Assembly: GCA_964616465.1 (NCBI GenBank)
Contig: CAZTTO010000016.1
Coordinates: 1 to 64,000 of the forward strand
Direction of reading: 5' to 3'
DNA from: JAFLBI01 sp964616465
GTDB taxonomy: Bacteria > Bacteroidota > Bacteroidia > Chitinophagales > Chitinophagaceae
DNA length: 64,000 bases
The notes beneath the pieces were generated by a model. It ran no database searches, was not told the DNA's origin, and saw only the letters and a program-made list of their open reading frames with translations. Shown in pieces: positions 27,319 through 34,245 of the stretch. The position numbers and the translations under genes are program-made. The first letter of the stretch is position 1; each line of letters begins with the position of its first letter.

Positions 27319-28971
27319 TTATCTTGAGTTAGCGTCATTCATACGAATACGACGCCCTCTGTAATTTTTTCCATCAATTGATTGGATCATTTGCTTAGCA
27401 GATGACTTTTCAATTTCAATCCAACTATTCATTTCTTTCATATCAATTCTTCCCAACACATCTTTTTTCAAATCGCTCATGTCCAAAATGAATTGTAAGA
27501 AACTAGCTTTATAAAAACCATCTTTTGTTCCAAGATTTACAAATAGTCGAACCGTATCTCCATCACTAAAATTTCTTTTAGATCTACCACCTTGATTATC
27601 GCGCGCTTCTCCTCTTTTACCCTTTTGTGAATCTCTCTTATTATCACGAACATTCAAATCTTCAGCATTTTCATAATATTTCAAGAATCTGTCGAACTCT
27701 AGTGCTGCTAAACGAGTCAAAACTTCCTCTTTTGAAACTTGCGCAAACTTTTCTTGCAACATAGGAAGATAAGTTTCATAATTATCGTTTGATATATCTG
27801 CACTCAATAATCTATCCATGAAACTATAAAACTGCTTTCTACAAACATCCTTTCCTGATGGAAGTTCTAATTTATAGAAAGGTGCTTTTACCATTTTCTC
27901 AATGGTTCTAATTCTATATGTTTCTTTTGCAGTAACAATACTCATACAGATACCTGTATTACCTGCTCTACCAGTTCTACCGCTTCTGTGTGTATATACT
28001 TCCACATCATCTGGCAATTCATAGTTAATAACGTGAGATATGTCCTTCACATCAATTCCCCTTGCAGCAACATCTGTTGCTACCAATAGTTGAAGGGATC
28101 GCTCACGAAACTCACCCATTACTTTATCGCGTTGCGGCTGACTTAAATCGCCGTGCAACGCATCAATATCATAACCATCTCTAGTTAACTTTTCAGCAAT
28201 TTGCTGAGCATCAATTTTCGTTCTTGTAAAAATGATTCCATAAATACCAGGATGGAAATCAATCAGTCGCTTTAAAGCCTCATACCTGTGATGATGACTC
28301 ACTAAATAAAATTGGTGATCGATGTTTTTGTTAGCGGTATTAACTTGACCAACAGTAACTTCAAATGGTTGATTCATGTAACGCTTACTCACCTTTCTAA
28401 TTTCTGGTGGCATAGTTGCACTGAATAACCAGGTCGATTCTCTTGCAGTGGTGTTTTCAAGGATGAATTCAATATCATCTTGAAATCCCATATTCAGCAT
28501 TTCATCTGCCTCGTCTAATACTACATAACGAATCTGCTGCAATTGAACAGCTTTTCTTTCAATAAGGTCAATCAATCGTCCTGGAGTAGCCACAACTATT
28601 TGAGCTCCTTTTTTCAAATCTCGAATTTGCTGTGTAATACTTGCACCACCATATACGGCAACAACCGACATATGTTCTTGGTGCTGTCTAAACAAATCCA
28701 TTTCGTTTACAATTTGTAAACAGAGTTCGCGTGTTGGACAAATAATTAAAGCTTGCGGATATTTCTTTTGTGCATCTACTAATTGTAATAATGGTAATCC
28801 AAAAGCAGCTGTTTTACCTGTACCTGTTTGTGCTAAACCAATAAAATCTTTGGTACCGCTCAACAATACCGGAATAGCTTTTTCTTGAATTGGAGTTGGA
28901 TTAATGTAACCTAATGATTCGGTAGCCTTTACCAAATCTGCCGATAATCCCAACTCTCTAAATGTAATCAT
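27319..28971 (-). CDS. DEAD-box ATP-dependent RNA helicase (DeaD/CsdA type)
   Basis: 550 residues from the ATG at 28971. All helicase motifs are present: FRELGLSADLVKA (Q-motif region), AQTGTGKTAAFGLPL, PTRELCLQI, TPGRLIDL, DEAD, SAT, FTRTKIDAQ and HRSGRTGRAG. A C-terminal DbpA-like RNA-binding domain follows a basic linker (KRDSQKGKRGEA). It remodels RNA, for example in ribosome assembly, cold response or mRNA decay. It sits within the aromatic operon between tyrA and the DAHP synthase gene, with a possible internal promoter. Confidence 0.95.
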   Translation of the reverse strand: MITFRELGLSADLVKATESLGYINPTPIQEKAIPVLLSGTKDFIGLAQTGTGKTAAFGLPLLQLVDAQKKYPQALIICPTRELCLQIVNEMDLFRQHQEHMSVVAVYGGASITQQIRDLKKGAQIVVATPGRLIDLIERKAVQLQQIRYVVLDEADEMLNMGFQDDIEFILENTTARESTWLFSATMPPEIRKVSKRYMNQPFEVTVGQVNTANKNIDHQFYLVSHHHRYEALKRLIDFHPGIYGIIFTRTKIDAQQIAEKLTRDGYDIDALHGDLSQPQRDKVMGEFRERSLQLLVATDVAARGIDVKDISHVINYELPDDVEVYTHRSGRTGRAGNTGICMSIVTAKETYRIRTIEKMVKAPFYKLELPSGKDVCRKQFYSFMDRLLSADISNDNYETYLPMLQEKFAQVSKEEVLTRLAALEFDRFLKYYENAEDLNVRDNKRDSQKGKRGEARDNQGGRSKRNFSDGDTVRLFVNLGTKDGFYKASFLQFILDMSDLKKDVLGRIDMKEMNSWIEIEKSSAKQMIQSIDGKNYRGRRIRMNDANSR

Positions 28972-28990
28972 GATTTTTGTTTTAAGATTG

Positions 28991-28998
28991 CAAAGGTA
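28991..28998 (-). promoter_or_regulatory. -7 element upstream of the DEAD-box helicase gene
   Basis: TACCTTTG on the minus strand (TAnnTTTG), 19 bases before the helicase ATG, in a 71-base gap after tyrA. It suggests an internal promoter that would keep the helicase and distal aro genes expressed when the leader attenuates. No clear -33 box. Confidence 0.45.
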
Positions 28999-29042
28999 CC
29001 TCAATTAAGCCGAGTCCTTTGCTTTTGTGAAATGTTTGTATG

Positions 29043-29894
29043 TTAATGTATAATTTTTTTGATGCTATTTGCCTGATAAATGAGTTCTCGTAAATATTCG
29101 TAGTTCTCTTTTTCTAGGCAACTTTTAAATTTTCTAAGTTGACTGATATGCTCATTCAAAACGTCTAATACATTGTCCCTATTCTGCATCAAAATAGGCA
29201 CCCACATATCTGCGTTACTTTTTGCCAATCGAACCGTGCTTTCAAAACCGCCACTAGCAAGCTCAAAAATGGCATCTTCTTCTTTTTCCTTCTCAAGAAC
29301 TGTATTAGCTAATGCAAAGGATGTGATGTGAGAAATATGACTGATATAAGCAGCGTGTACATCATGATCATCGGAACGCATGTATAAAATATGCATACCA
29401 AGTGCTTTGTAAATATCTTCAACGAGTTTTACAGCATCTGCATCTGATGCTTCTTGATCGCATATAACAGCGCTTTTGCCTTCAAAAGCACGACTGCTAG
29501 CTGCAGATGGACCACTGTATTCTGTCCCCCACATAGGGTGACTCGCAACAAATCTTGAACGTTTGGGATGATCCTTAACAGTATTACACAGAGATGCTTT
29601 TGTTGAACCCATATCCATAACAACCTGATGAGCAGATATGCTATCTAAAATAGATGGCATTATCTTTTCGGCAGCATCAATTGGAATAGCTACTATGATG
29701 CAATCACAATTTTGCCATGTCTGGGGAGCTGAAATTTCATGTACAATGCCAAGTGAAATTGCTTGCTGACAATGCTCTTCACTGGCATCAAATCCAACTA
29801 TCTTCCCCTTCCAACCTTTCGCTTGTAGCGTTAGAGAAAGAGATCCGCCAATCAATCCCAAACCAATAATTCCAATTTGCTTGATATCTTCCAT
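29043..29894 (-). CDS. tyrA: Prephenate dehydrogenase
   Basis: 283 residues, NAD-dependent oxidative decarboxylation of prephenate to 4-hydroxyphenylpyruvate for tyrosine. The N-terminal dinucleotide fold reads GIIGLGLIGGSLSLTLQ. DMGSTKASLC, SHPMWGTEYSGP and the helical dimer domain with HAAYISHISHITSFALA follow. There is no ACT or chorismate mutase domain. It starts 2 bases after the aminotransferase stop. Confidence 0.93.
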   Translation of the reverse strand: MEDIKQIGIIGLGLIGGSLSLTLQAKGWKGKIVGFDASEEHCQQAISLGIVHEISAPQTWQNCDCIIVAIPIDAAEKIMPSILDSISAHQVVMDMGSTKASLCNTVKDHPKRSRFVASHPMWGTEYSGPSAASSRAFEGKSAVICDQEASDADAVKLVEDIYKALGMHILYMRSDDHDVHAAYISHISHITSFALANTVLEKEKEEDAIFELASGGFESTVRLAKSNADMWVPILMQNRDNVLDVLNEHISQLRKFKSCLEKENYEYLRELIYQANSIKKIIH

Positions 29895-29896
29895 GT

Positions 29897-31060
29897 CTAT
29901 TGTAAAACTGATTGAATGAGAGAAATAGATTCTTGCAATACCGATTCAGAACTACATAAACTTATTCTTACGTAATGATTACCTTCTGTTCCAAATATGC
30001 CTCCTGGAGTAATAAATACACCCGCCTTATGCAGCAATTCATCACTCAATTGATATCCATCGGTATACTTCTCCGGCACTTTGGCCCAAACAAACATGCC
30101 AACCTGTTGAGGGTGATATTCGCAACCAATGGTATCTAATAATTGAAAAACTTTTGATTTTCTGGCGGCATAAACCTGGTTAATACTTTCAAACCAATCA
30201 CGTTCAAGCTCCAAAGCTTTTACGGCAGCCATTTGTGCTGGTAAAAACATCCCACTATCCATATTACTCTTAAAAGTTAACACCTCAGCAATTCTATCAG
30301 ATTTCCCACATAACATGCCTATACGCCAACCAGCCATGTTATGACTTTTACTGAGTGAATTCAGTTCTAATGCACAATCTAAAGCTCCTGGAACAGATAA
30401 TACACTTATAGGTTCTGGATTTAATATGAAACTATACGGATTATCATGCACCAATAAAAGCTGGTGCTTCTTTGCAAAAGAGACCCAATCCGACATGAGG
30501 GCCAAAGATCCTTTCCATCCAGTGGGCATATGCGGATAACTAATAAACAGAAGCTTGATTGAAGAATTATTTTCAACCAGTTGTTCTAACTCATTAAAAT
30601 CAGGCGCACCTTCTAGAGCATAAGGCAAAGAATAAAAAATAGGCGTTCCACCAGCCAACTTCACCGCACTTGCGTAAGTAGGATATCCTGGGTTAGGAAT
30701 TAATACACCGTCACCCTGATTGAGGTAAGTCATACATATATGCATGATACCTTCTTTACTACCAATTAGCGGAAGAATTTCTTGATCGGGCTGAAGTTCT
30801 ACTTGATAGAATTTCTTATAAAAATTTGCAATCGATTTTCTGAAAATTGGATGCCCTTTATAACCTTGATAACTATGGGTGTTTTTTTCTTGGCTCCATT
30901 TATGTAACTCATCAACAACAGAAGTATGTGGAGGCATATCTGGGCTCCCAATACCTAAATTAATAATTGATTTGCCCGATTGACGAAGCTGCTCAATCTC
31001 AGCCAGCTTTTTCGAAAAATAGTATTCTCCAATTCCTTGCAATCTATTTGCTACTTGCAT
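29897..31060 (-). CDS. PLP-dependent class I/II aminotransferase (aromatic pathway)
   Basis: 387 residues from the ATG at 31060; a start at 31099 would overlap pheA. A fold-type I aminotransferase: GIGSPDMPPH near the start, NPGYPTYASA, the Asp/Tyr region HDNPYSFI, the Schiff-base Lys in LNSLSKSHNMAGWRIG, and the substrate carboxylate Arg in HYVRISLC. It is wedged between pheA and tyrA with gaps of 4 and 2 bases, so it most likely transaminates phenylpyruvate and 4-hydroxyphenylpyruvate. Sequence alone also fits LL-diaminopimelate or aspartate-type enzymes. Confidence 0.88.
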   Translation of the reverse strand: MQVANRLQGIGEYYFSKKLAEIEQLRQSGKSIINLGIGSPDMPPHTSVVDELHKWSQEKNTHSYQGYKGHPIFRKSIANFYKKFYQVELQPDQEILPLIGSKEGIMHICMTYLNQGDGVLIPNPGYPTYASAVKLAGGTPIFYSLPYALEGAPDFNELEQLVENNSSIKLLFISYPHMPTGWKGSLALMSDWVSFAKKHQLLLVHDNPYSFILNPEPISVLSVPGALDCALELNSLSKSHNMAGWRIGMLCGKSDRIAEVLTFKSNMDSGMFLPAQMAAVKALELERDWFESINQVYAARKSKVFQLLDTIGCEYHPQQVGMFVWAKVPEKYTDGYQLSDELLHKAGVFITPGGIFGTEGNHYVRISLCSSESVLQESISLIQSVLQ

Positions 31061-31064
31061 GCCT

Positions 31065-31898
31065 TTATCCTTTTTGTATTTTTCCTTTATTGTAAACACC
31101 CAATACTTGTAGTGAGTTGGTTTGACTGGGTAAATCTTTCATTACCATCTCAAACTGTTTCAAGTCATTAAATTCCAAATCCGCATAAAATCCATATTTG
31201 AAATTGCTGCCAGGAATTGGCAAACTTTGCAACTTACTTAGGTTTACACCTTGCTCGGCAATAATATGTAAAACCTTAGCTAATACGCCTTGAGTGTGGT
31301 TGGTTTGAAAATATATAGATGCTTTATCACCAAACTGTGCTATATCTTTATGTTTTCTTTCAAGCACAAGAAACCTTGTAATATTATTTTTTTCTGTTTG
31401 AATAGCTGGTGCTATGATTTCAAGTTCATACATTTCTGCAGCCAATCCGCTTGCAATGGCAGCAGTATGCTTATTCTTATGTAAATGAATATGCTGAGCA
31501 CTTAAAGCAGTATCTTCTGTTTCAATAATTTTCCAAGGCCTTGCATTTAGATAATCAACACATTGTAAAATTGCCATAGGGTGACTCATGACCTCTTTAA
31601 TATCGCTTAAAGCAACACCTGAATTAACCAATAAATGCTGACTAATTTTTAGATATACTTCACCAACAATTTGAAGAGAACTTTTCTGTAATAACCTGTA
31701 ATTAGGAAGAATGGCACCAGCGAGTGAGTTTTCTATGGCCATGACACCTCCGTTGGTGACTTTAGTTTGCTGAGCTTTATCAATTAAATCACGAAAAGTT
31801 GCACAAGGAAGAATTTCAGCTGATTTACCAAAAAACCTTTGTACTGCAACTTGGTGGAAGCTGCCCTGATAACCCTGTATAGCGTATGTCCTTTTCAT
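31065..31898 (-). CDS. pheA: Prephenate dehydratase
   Basis: 277 residues, monofunctional. The dehydratase domain opens with YAIQGYQGSFHQVAVQRFF and holds GVMAIENSLAGAI, MSHPMAILQC and the catalytic NITRF. A C-terminal ACT domain (QGVLAKVLHIIAEQGVNLSKLQ) follows. The usual ESRP phenylalanine-binding motif reads QSLP here. Its ATG follows directly on the U-tract of an intrinsic terminator, the end of a leader-peptide attenuator. It is the first structural gene of the operon. Confidence 0.95.
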   Translation of the reverse strand: MKRTYAIQGYQGSFHQVAVQRFFGKSAEILPCATFRDLIDKAQQTKVTNGGVMAIENSLAGAILPNYRLLQKSSLQIVGEVYLKISQHLLVNSGVALSDIKEVMSHPMAILQCVDYLNARPWKIIETEDTALSAQHIHLHKNKHTAAIASGLAAEMYELEIIAPAIQTEKNNITRFLVLERKHKDIAQFGDKASIYFQTNHTQGVLAKVLHIIAEQGVNLSKLQSLPIPGSNFKYGFYADLEFNDLKQFEMVMKDLPSQTNSLQVLGVYNKGKIQKG

Positions 31899-31932
31899 AA
31901 AAAAAATCCCGATTCTGGGTAGAACCGGGATT
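31899..31932 (-). terminator. Attenuator terminator of the pheA operon
   Basis: On the minus strand a 12-bp stem (31921-31932 with 31905-31916, one G-U pair, loop ACCC) is followed by at least six T that end exactly at the pheA ATG. Placed in front of a gene and not behind one, it must be regulated by the upstream leader. Its 5' arm can instead pair with 31975-31983. Confidence 0.9.
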
Positions 31933-32032
31933 AGAAAGTTGATTGTTTTGGTAATTAGATACGTACAAGCACTACCCGGTTCTCAGGGAGAAAATAATAG
32001 TAGAAAAAATAAAACCAGCTATTACCGAGTGC
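31905..32032 (-). promoter_or_regulatory. Aromatic-amino-acid attenuator (alternative RNA structures 1:2, 2:3, 3:4)
   Basis: Segment 1 (32024-32032, GCACUCGGU) pairs with segment 2 (31969-31980, ACCG plus AGUGC, 3-nt bulge). Segment 2 AGAACCGGG (31975-31983) pairs perfectly over 9 bp with segment 3 CCCGGUUCU (31921-31929). Segment 3 also forms the terminator with segment 4 (31905-31916). Segment 1 lies just 5' of the run of aromatic codons and segment 2 just after it. A ribosome stalled for charged Phe/Tyr/Trp tRNA would cover 1, free 2 to take 3, and prevent termination. The mechanism is inferred from the classical trp/phe model. Confidence 0.85.
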
Positions 32033-32041
32033 GTTTCTCAT
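31955..32041 (-). CDS. Aromatic leader peptide of the pheA operon
   Basis: A 28-codon ORF that starts ATG AGA AAC and ends TAA 56 bases before the pheA ATG. Residues 9-17 are WFYFFYYYF: one Trp, four Phe and four Tyr in nine consecutive codons, a composition with no plausible structural role but exactly right for a ribosome-stalling leader. Leader codons 20-22 overlap antiterminator segment 2. The peptide itself probably has no function. A candidate promoter lies 7 bases upstream. Confidence 0.88.
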   Translation of the reverse strand: MRNALGNSWFYFFYYYFLPENRVVLVRI

Positions 32042-32047
32042 ACATTC

Positions 32048-32078
32048 CAAAGATGTAAAACAAAATCGAAATAACAAA
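32048..32078 (-). promoter_or_regulatory. Candidate promoter of the pheA leader
   Basis: On the minus strand a -33 TTTG (32075-32078), a 19-base spacer and CATCTTTG (32048-32055; one mismatch to TAnnTTTG). Transcription would start within a few bases of the leader ATG, giving a nearly leaderless message for the leader peptide. Confidence 0.5.
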
Positions 32079-32086
32079 ATTTTTAT

Positions 32087-32117
32087 AAAAAAAGCCCTCC
32101 CGTGGAAACGGGACGGC
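32087..32117 (-). terminator. Intrinsic terminator of the Ala/Pro-rich lipoprotein gene
   Basis: On the minus strand a 10-bp stem with one mismatch (arms 32108-32117 and 32094-32103, loop TTCC) is followed by seven T. It insulates the pheA leader from the upstream gene. Confidence 0.88.
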
Positions 32118-32184
32118 CTCTAACGATTGCTTGCCATATGAAAAAGTTTCAAAGGTCAGGGGCGCAATCTACCCAAACCTGAAA

Positions 32185-32370
32185 TTATTTTGCAGGCTCA
32201 GCAGCTGGAGCAGCAGCAGGTGCAGTTGTATCTACAGTTGCAGGAGCAGTTGTGTCTACAGTTGCAGGAGCTTCAACAGCAGGAGTGTCAACAGCTGGAG
32301 CTTCTTCTTTTGTTTCGTTGTTGCAAGCTACAAAACCAGCGATCGCGATAAGAGCAAGTAATTTTTTCAT
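32185..32370 (-). CDS. Small Ala/Pro/Thr-rich lipoprotein
   Basis: 61 residues: signal peptide MKKLLALIAIAGFVAC with the lipid Cys at 16, NNETKEE, then a low-complexity tail of Ala, Pro, Val and Thr with the unit APATVDTT repeated. After processing only about 45 residues of an unstructured, acidic-to-neutral tail remain on the outer membrane. Similar short lipoproteins are common in Bacteroidota, with no known role. It has its own terminator. Confidence 0.8.
   Translation of the reverse strand: MKKLLALIAIAGFVACNNETKEEAPAVDTPAVEAPATVDTTAPATVDTTAPAAAPAAEPAK
32222..32269. repeat. 24-bp tandem repeat inside the small lipoprotein gene
   Basis: Two adjacent 24-base copies (32222-32245, 32246-32269) differ at one base and encode the repeated ATVDTTAP unit. 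The length is a multiple of 3, so copy-number change would keep the frame. Confidence 0.85.
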
Positions 32371-32461
32371 TGTAAAAAGTTTTAATGTTTGATGATTAAT
32401 ACCGTAGATAATAAAAGGTAACCCTGATTTCTAAAAAAATTTTTTAGCAGGTCATTTGGGT

Positions 32462-32469
32462 TACTTTTG
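32462..32469 (+). promoter_or_regulatory. -7 promoter element of the ECF sigma gene
   Basis: TACTTTTG (TAnnTTTG), 28 bases before the GTG start, with a T-rich stretch near the -33 position. Confidence 0.4.
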
Positions 32470-32497
32470 TTGATATTAGCGTATTAAACTGGGAATA

Positions 32498-33064
32498 GTG
32501 AAAGCTGATTCAAACGAACAATCTTTATTAAAGGGGCTAGCGAACAACGATTCGAGGGCTATTGAGACTATTTACAAAGAAAACTTCGGAGTTATTCAGG
32601 CATTCATTATTAGTAACAATGGTTCTTTGGATGATGCCAGGGATATTTTTCAGGAGGCAATGATTGCGCTGTATGAAAAAGCACAAGACAAATCATTTGT
32701 ATTAACCTGTCAAATTAAAACCTATGTATATTCCATATGCAGGCGGCTCTGGCTTAAAAGACTTCAACAGCTTGGGCGATACTCGTATCCGATTGAGAAT
32801 TTGGAAGAAACTATTCCAGTCGACGAGGATGTTGAGATTCATGAAAAGAGAAACGCTGAGTTTTCGATCATGGAGCGCGCTCTAGGAAGTTTGGGTGAGC
32901 CGTGTAAAAGCTTATTAGAAGCCTATTATATAAAGAAGCAAGGAATGCAAGAAATAGCCAACCAATTTGGTTACACGAATGCTGACAATGCTAAAAACCA
33001 AAAGTATAAATGCCTGATGCGCTTAAAGAAACTCTTTTTCGCTCAGTATAATATTGGGGAGTAA
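32498..33064 (+). CDS. ECF-type RNA polymerase sigma factor
   Basis: 188 residues from a GTG start. Region 2 is at about residues 25-90 (IQAFIISNNGSLDDARDIFQEAMIALYEKA, with the DARDIFQE core-binding motif). A linker rich in acid follows, then region 4 at about 130-185 (LGEPCKSLLEAYYIKKQGMQEIANQFGYTNADNAKNQKYKCLMRLKKLF). It is followed 3 bases later by a membrane protein with an N-terminal anti-sigma-like part, so the pair probably forms one signalling unit. The regulon is unknown; no matching second promoter type was recognised. Confidence 0.9.
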   Translation: MKADSNEQSLLKGLANNDSRAIETIYKENFGVIQAFIISNNGSLDDARDIFQEAMIALYEKAQDKSFVLTCQIKTYVYSICRRLWLKRLQQLGRYSYPIENLEETIPVDEDVEIHEKRNAEFSIMERALGSLGEPCKSLLEAYYIKKQGMQEIANQFGYTNADNAKNQKYKCLMRLKKLFFAQYNIGE

Positions 33065-33067
33065 GTT

Positions 33068-34165
33068 ATGGAGGACATTCAATTACTGGAAGCAATCGAA
33101 AGATACCTGGGTGGACAAATGGACGCCGCCGAAAAAGCCTATTTTGAGGATTTGCGTAATAGCAATCCCGAAATTGACCAAATGGTGGTAGAACATAATA
33201 TGTATCTCCACTTAATGGATCAGTATGCTCAAAGAATTGAATTGAAACATACCCTCCATCAAGTACATGAAAAATTAACCCTAACTGGTGTAATTGAAGA
33301 TAACTCAGCCCAAGATTCTGGTAAAGTTGTCCAACTCTGGTCAAAGTATAAACGAGTAACAGCCATAGCTGCTGCTGCTGGCGGTACAATAGCTTTAATT
33401 ATTAGTGCGCTTTCAACTTATTTCGCACCCAATATCAATCCTTCTCAAATTCAAGCACTTAGCAAAAAAATAACCATTTTAGAAGGTAAATTGAATGCTG
33501 AAATCAAAAAAGGTGCTACAAAAGTTCCTGAAGGCGCTACTTTCACTAGTGGTGGTACAGGATTTTTACTCGATGGAAAAGGATACCTTCTAACCAACGC
33601 CCACGTTCTTAAAAACGCTACTGCTACTGTTGTTGTAAATAGCAAAGGAGAAGCATTTAAAGCTGAAATTTTATTGAAGGATGACGCAAAAGATCTAGCT
33701 ATCCTTAAAATAAAAGACAGCGACTTCAAAAATGTAAAGAACTTACCTTATGGAATTGCTAAGAATGCCGCTCCACTTGGTGAAGAAATCTATACACTTG
33801 GCTACCCTAGAAACGAAATCGTTTACAATTTTGGTCATTTGAGTGCAAAAACTGGATATAAAGGCGATTCATTGAGTTATCAAATCCAAATGAGTGCTAA
33901 TCCGGGTAACTCAGGCGGACCAGTATTTAATAGAAAAGGGGAAGTGATAGGAATCATCAATTCACGTCAAACTGAAGGTGTTGGTATCAGTTTCGCTATT
34001 ACATCAAAAAACATTTATAATCTTCTTCAAGAGGAAAAAAAATCTGACACCGCTATACAGAAAATTAAACTAAATGCTAATTCTCAAATACGTCAGAAAA
34101 ACAGAACCGATCAAGTAAAAGAAATAGAACCATACGTTTTCAGCATCAAAGCATACAACCAATAA
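33068..34165 (+). CDS. Membrane-anchored trypsin-like protease with anti-sigma-like N-terminus
   Basis: 365 residues. Residues 1-95 are a soluble, helical, acidic segment (LLEAIERYLGGQMDAAEKAYFEDL) of the kind found in the cytoplasmic part of Bacteroidota anti-sigma factors. A single membrane helix spans about 97-119. The outer part is an S1C (HtrA/DegP-like) protease: His179 in LTNAHV, Asp209 in DLAILK, Ser282 in GNSGGP. No PDZ domain follows; the last 60 residues are polar. With the adjacent ECF sigma gene this suggests an anti-sigma factor that carries its own periplasmic protease or sensor. The inhibitory role is inferred from position and architecture. Confidence 0.85.
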   Translation: MEDIQLLEAIERYLGGQMDAAEKAYFEDLRNSNPEIDQMVVEHNMYLHLMDQYAQRIELKHTLHQVHEKLTLTGVIEDNSAQDSGKVVQLWSKYKRVTAIAAAAGGTIALIISALSTYFAPNINPSQIQALSKKITILEGKLNAEIKKGATKVPEGATFTSGGTGFLLDGKGYLLTNAHVLKNATATVVVNSKGEAFKAEILLKDDAKDLAILKIKDSDFKNVKNLPYGIAKNAAPLGEEIYTLGYPRNEIVYNFGHLSAKTGYKGDSLSYQIQMSANPGNSGGPVFNRKGEVIGIINSRQTEGVGISFAITSKNIYNLLQEEKKSDTAIQKIKLNANSQIRQKNRTDQVKEIEPYVFSIKAYNQ

Positions 34166-34194
34166 GCGTTTTCCCTTAAAATACATCATGCATA

Positions 34195-34225
34195 AAAAAG
34201 CCATTACAATTCAGTAATGGCTTTT
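34195..34225. terminator. Bidirectional intrinsic terminator
   Basis: Stem AAAAGCCATTAC/GTAATGGCTTTT (arms 34196-34207, 34214-34225) with a 6-base loop and A/T runs on both sides, between the convergent protease and nucleotidyltransferase genes. Confidence 0.9.
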
Positions 34226-34245
34226 GCATATAATTTAGGCAAGAT

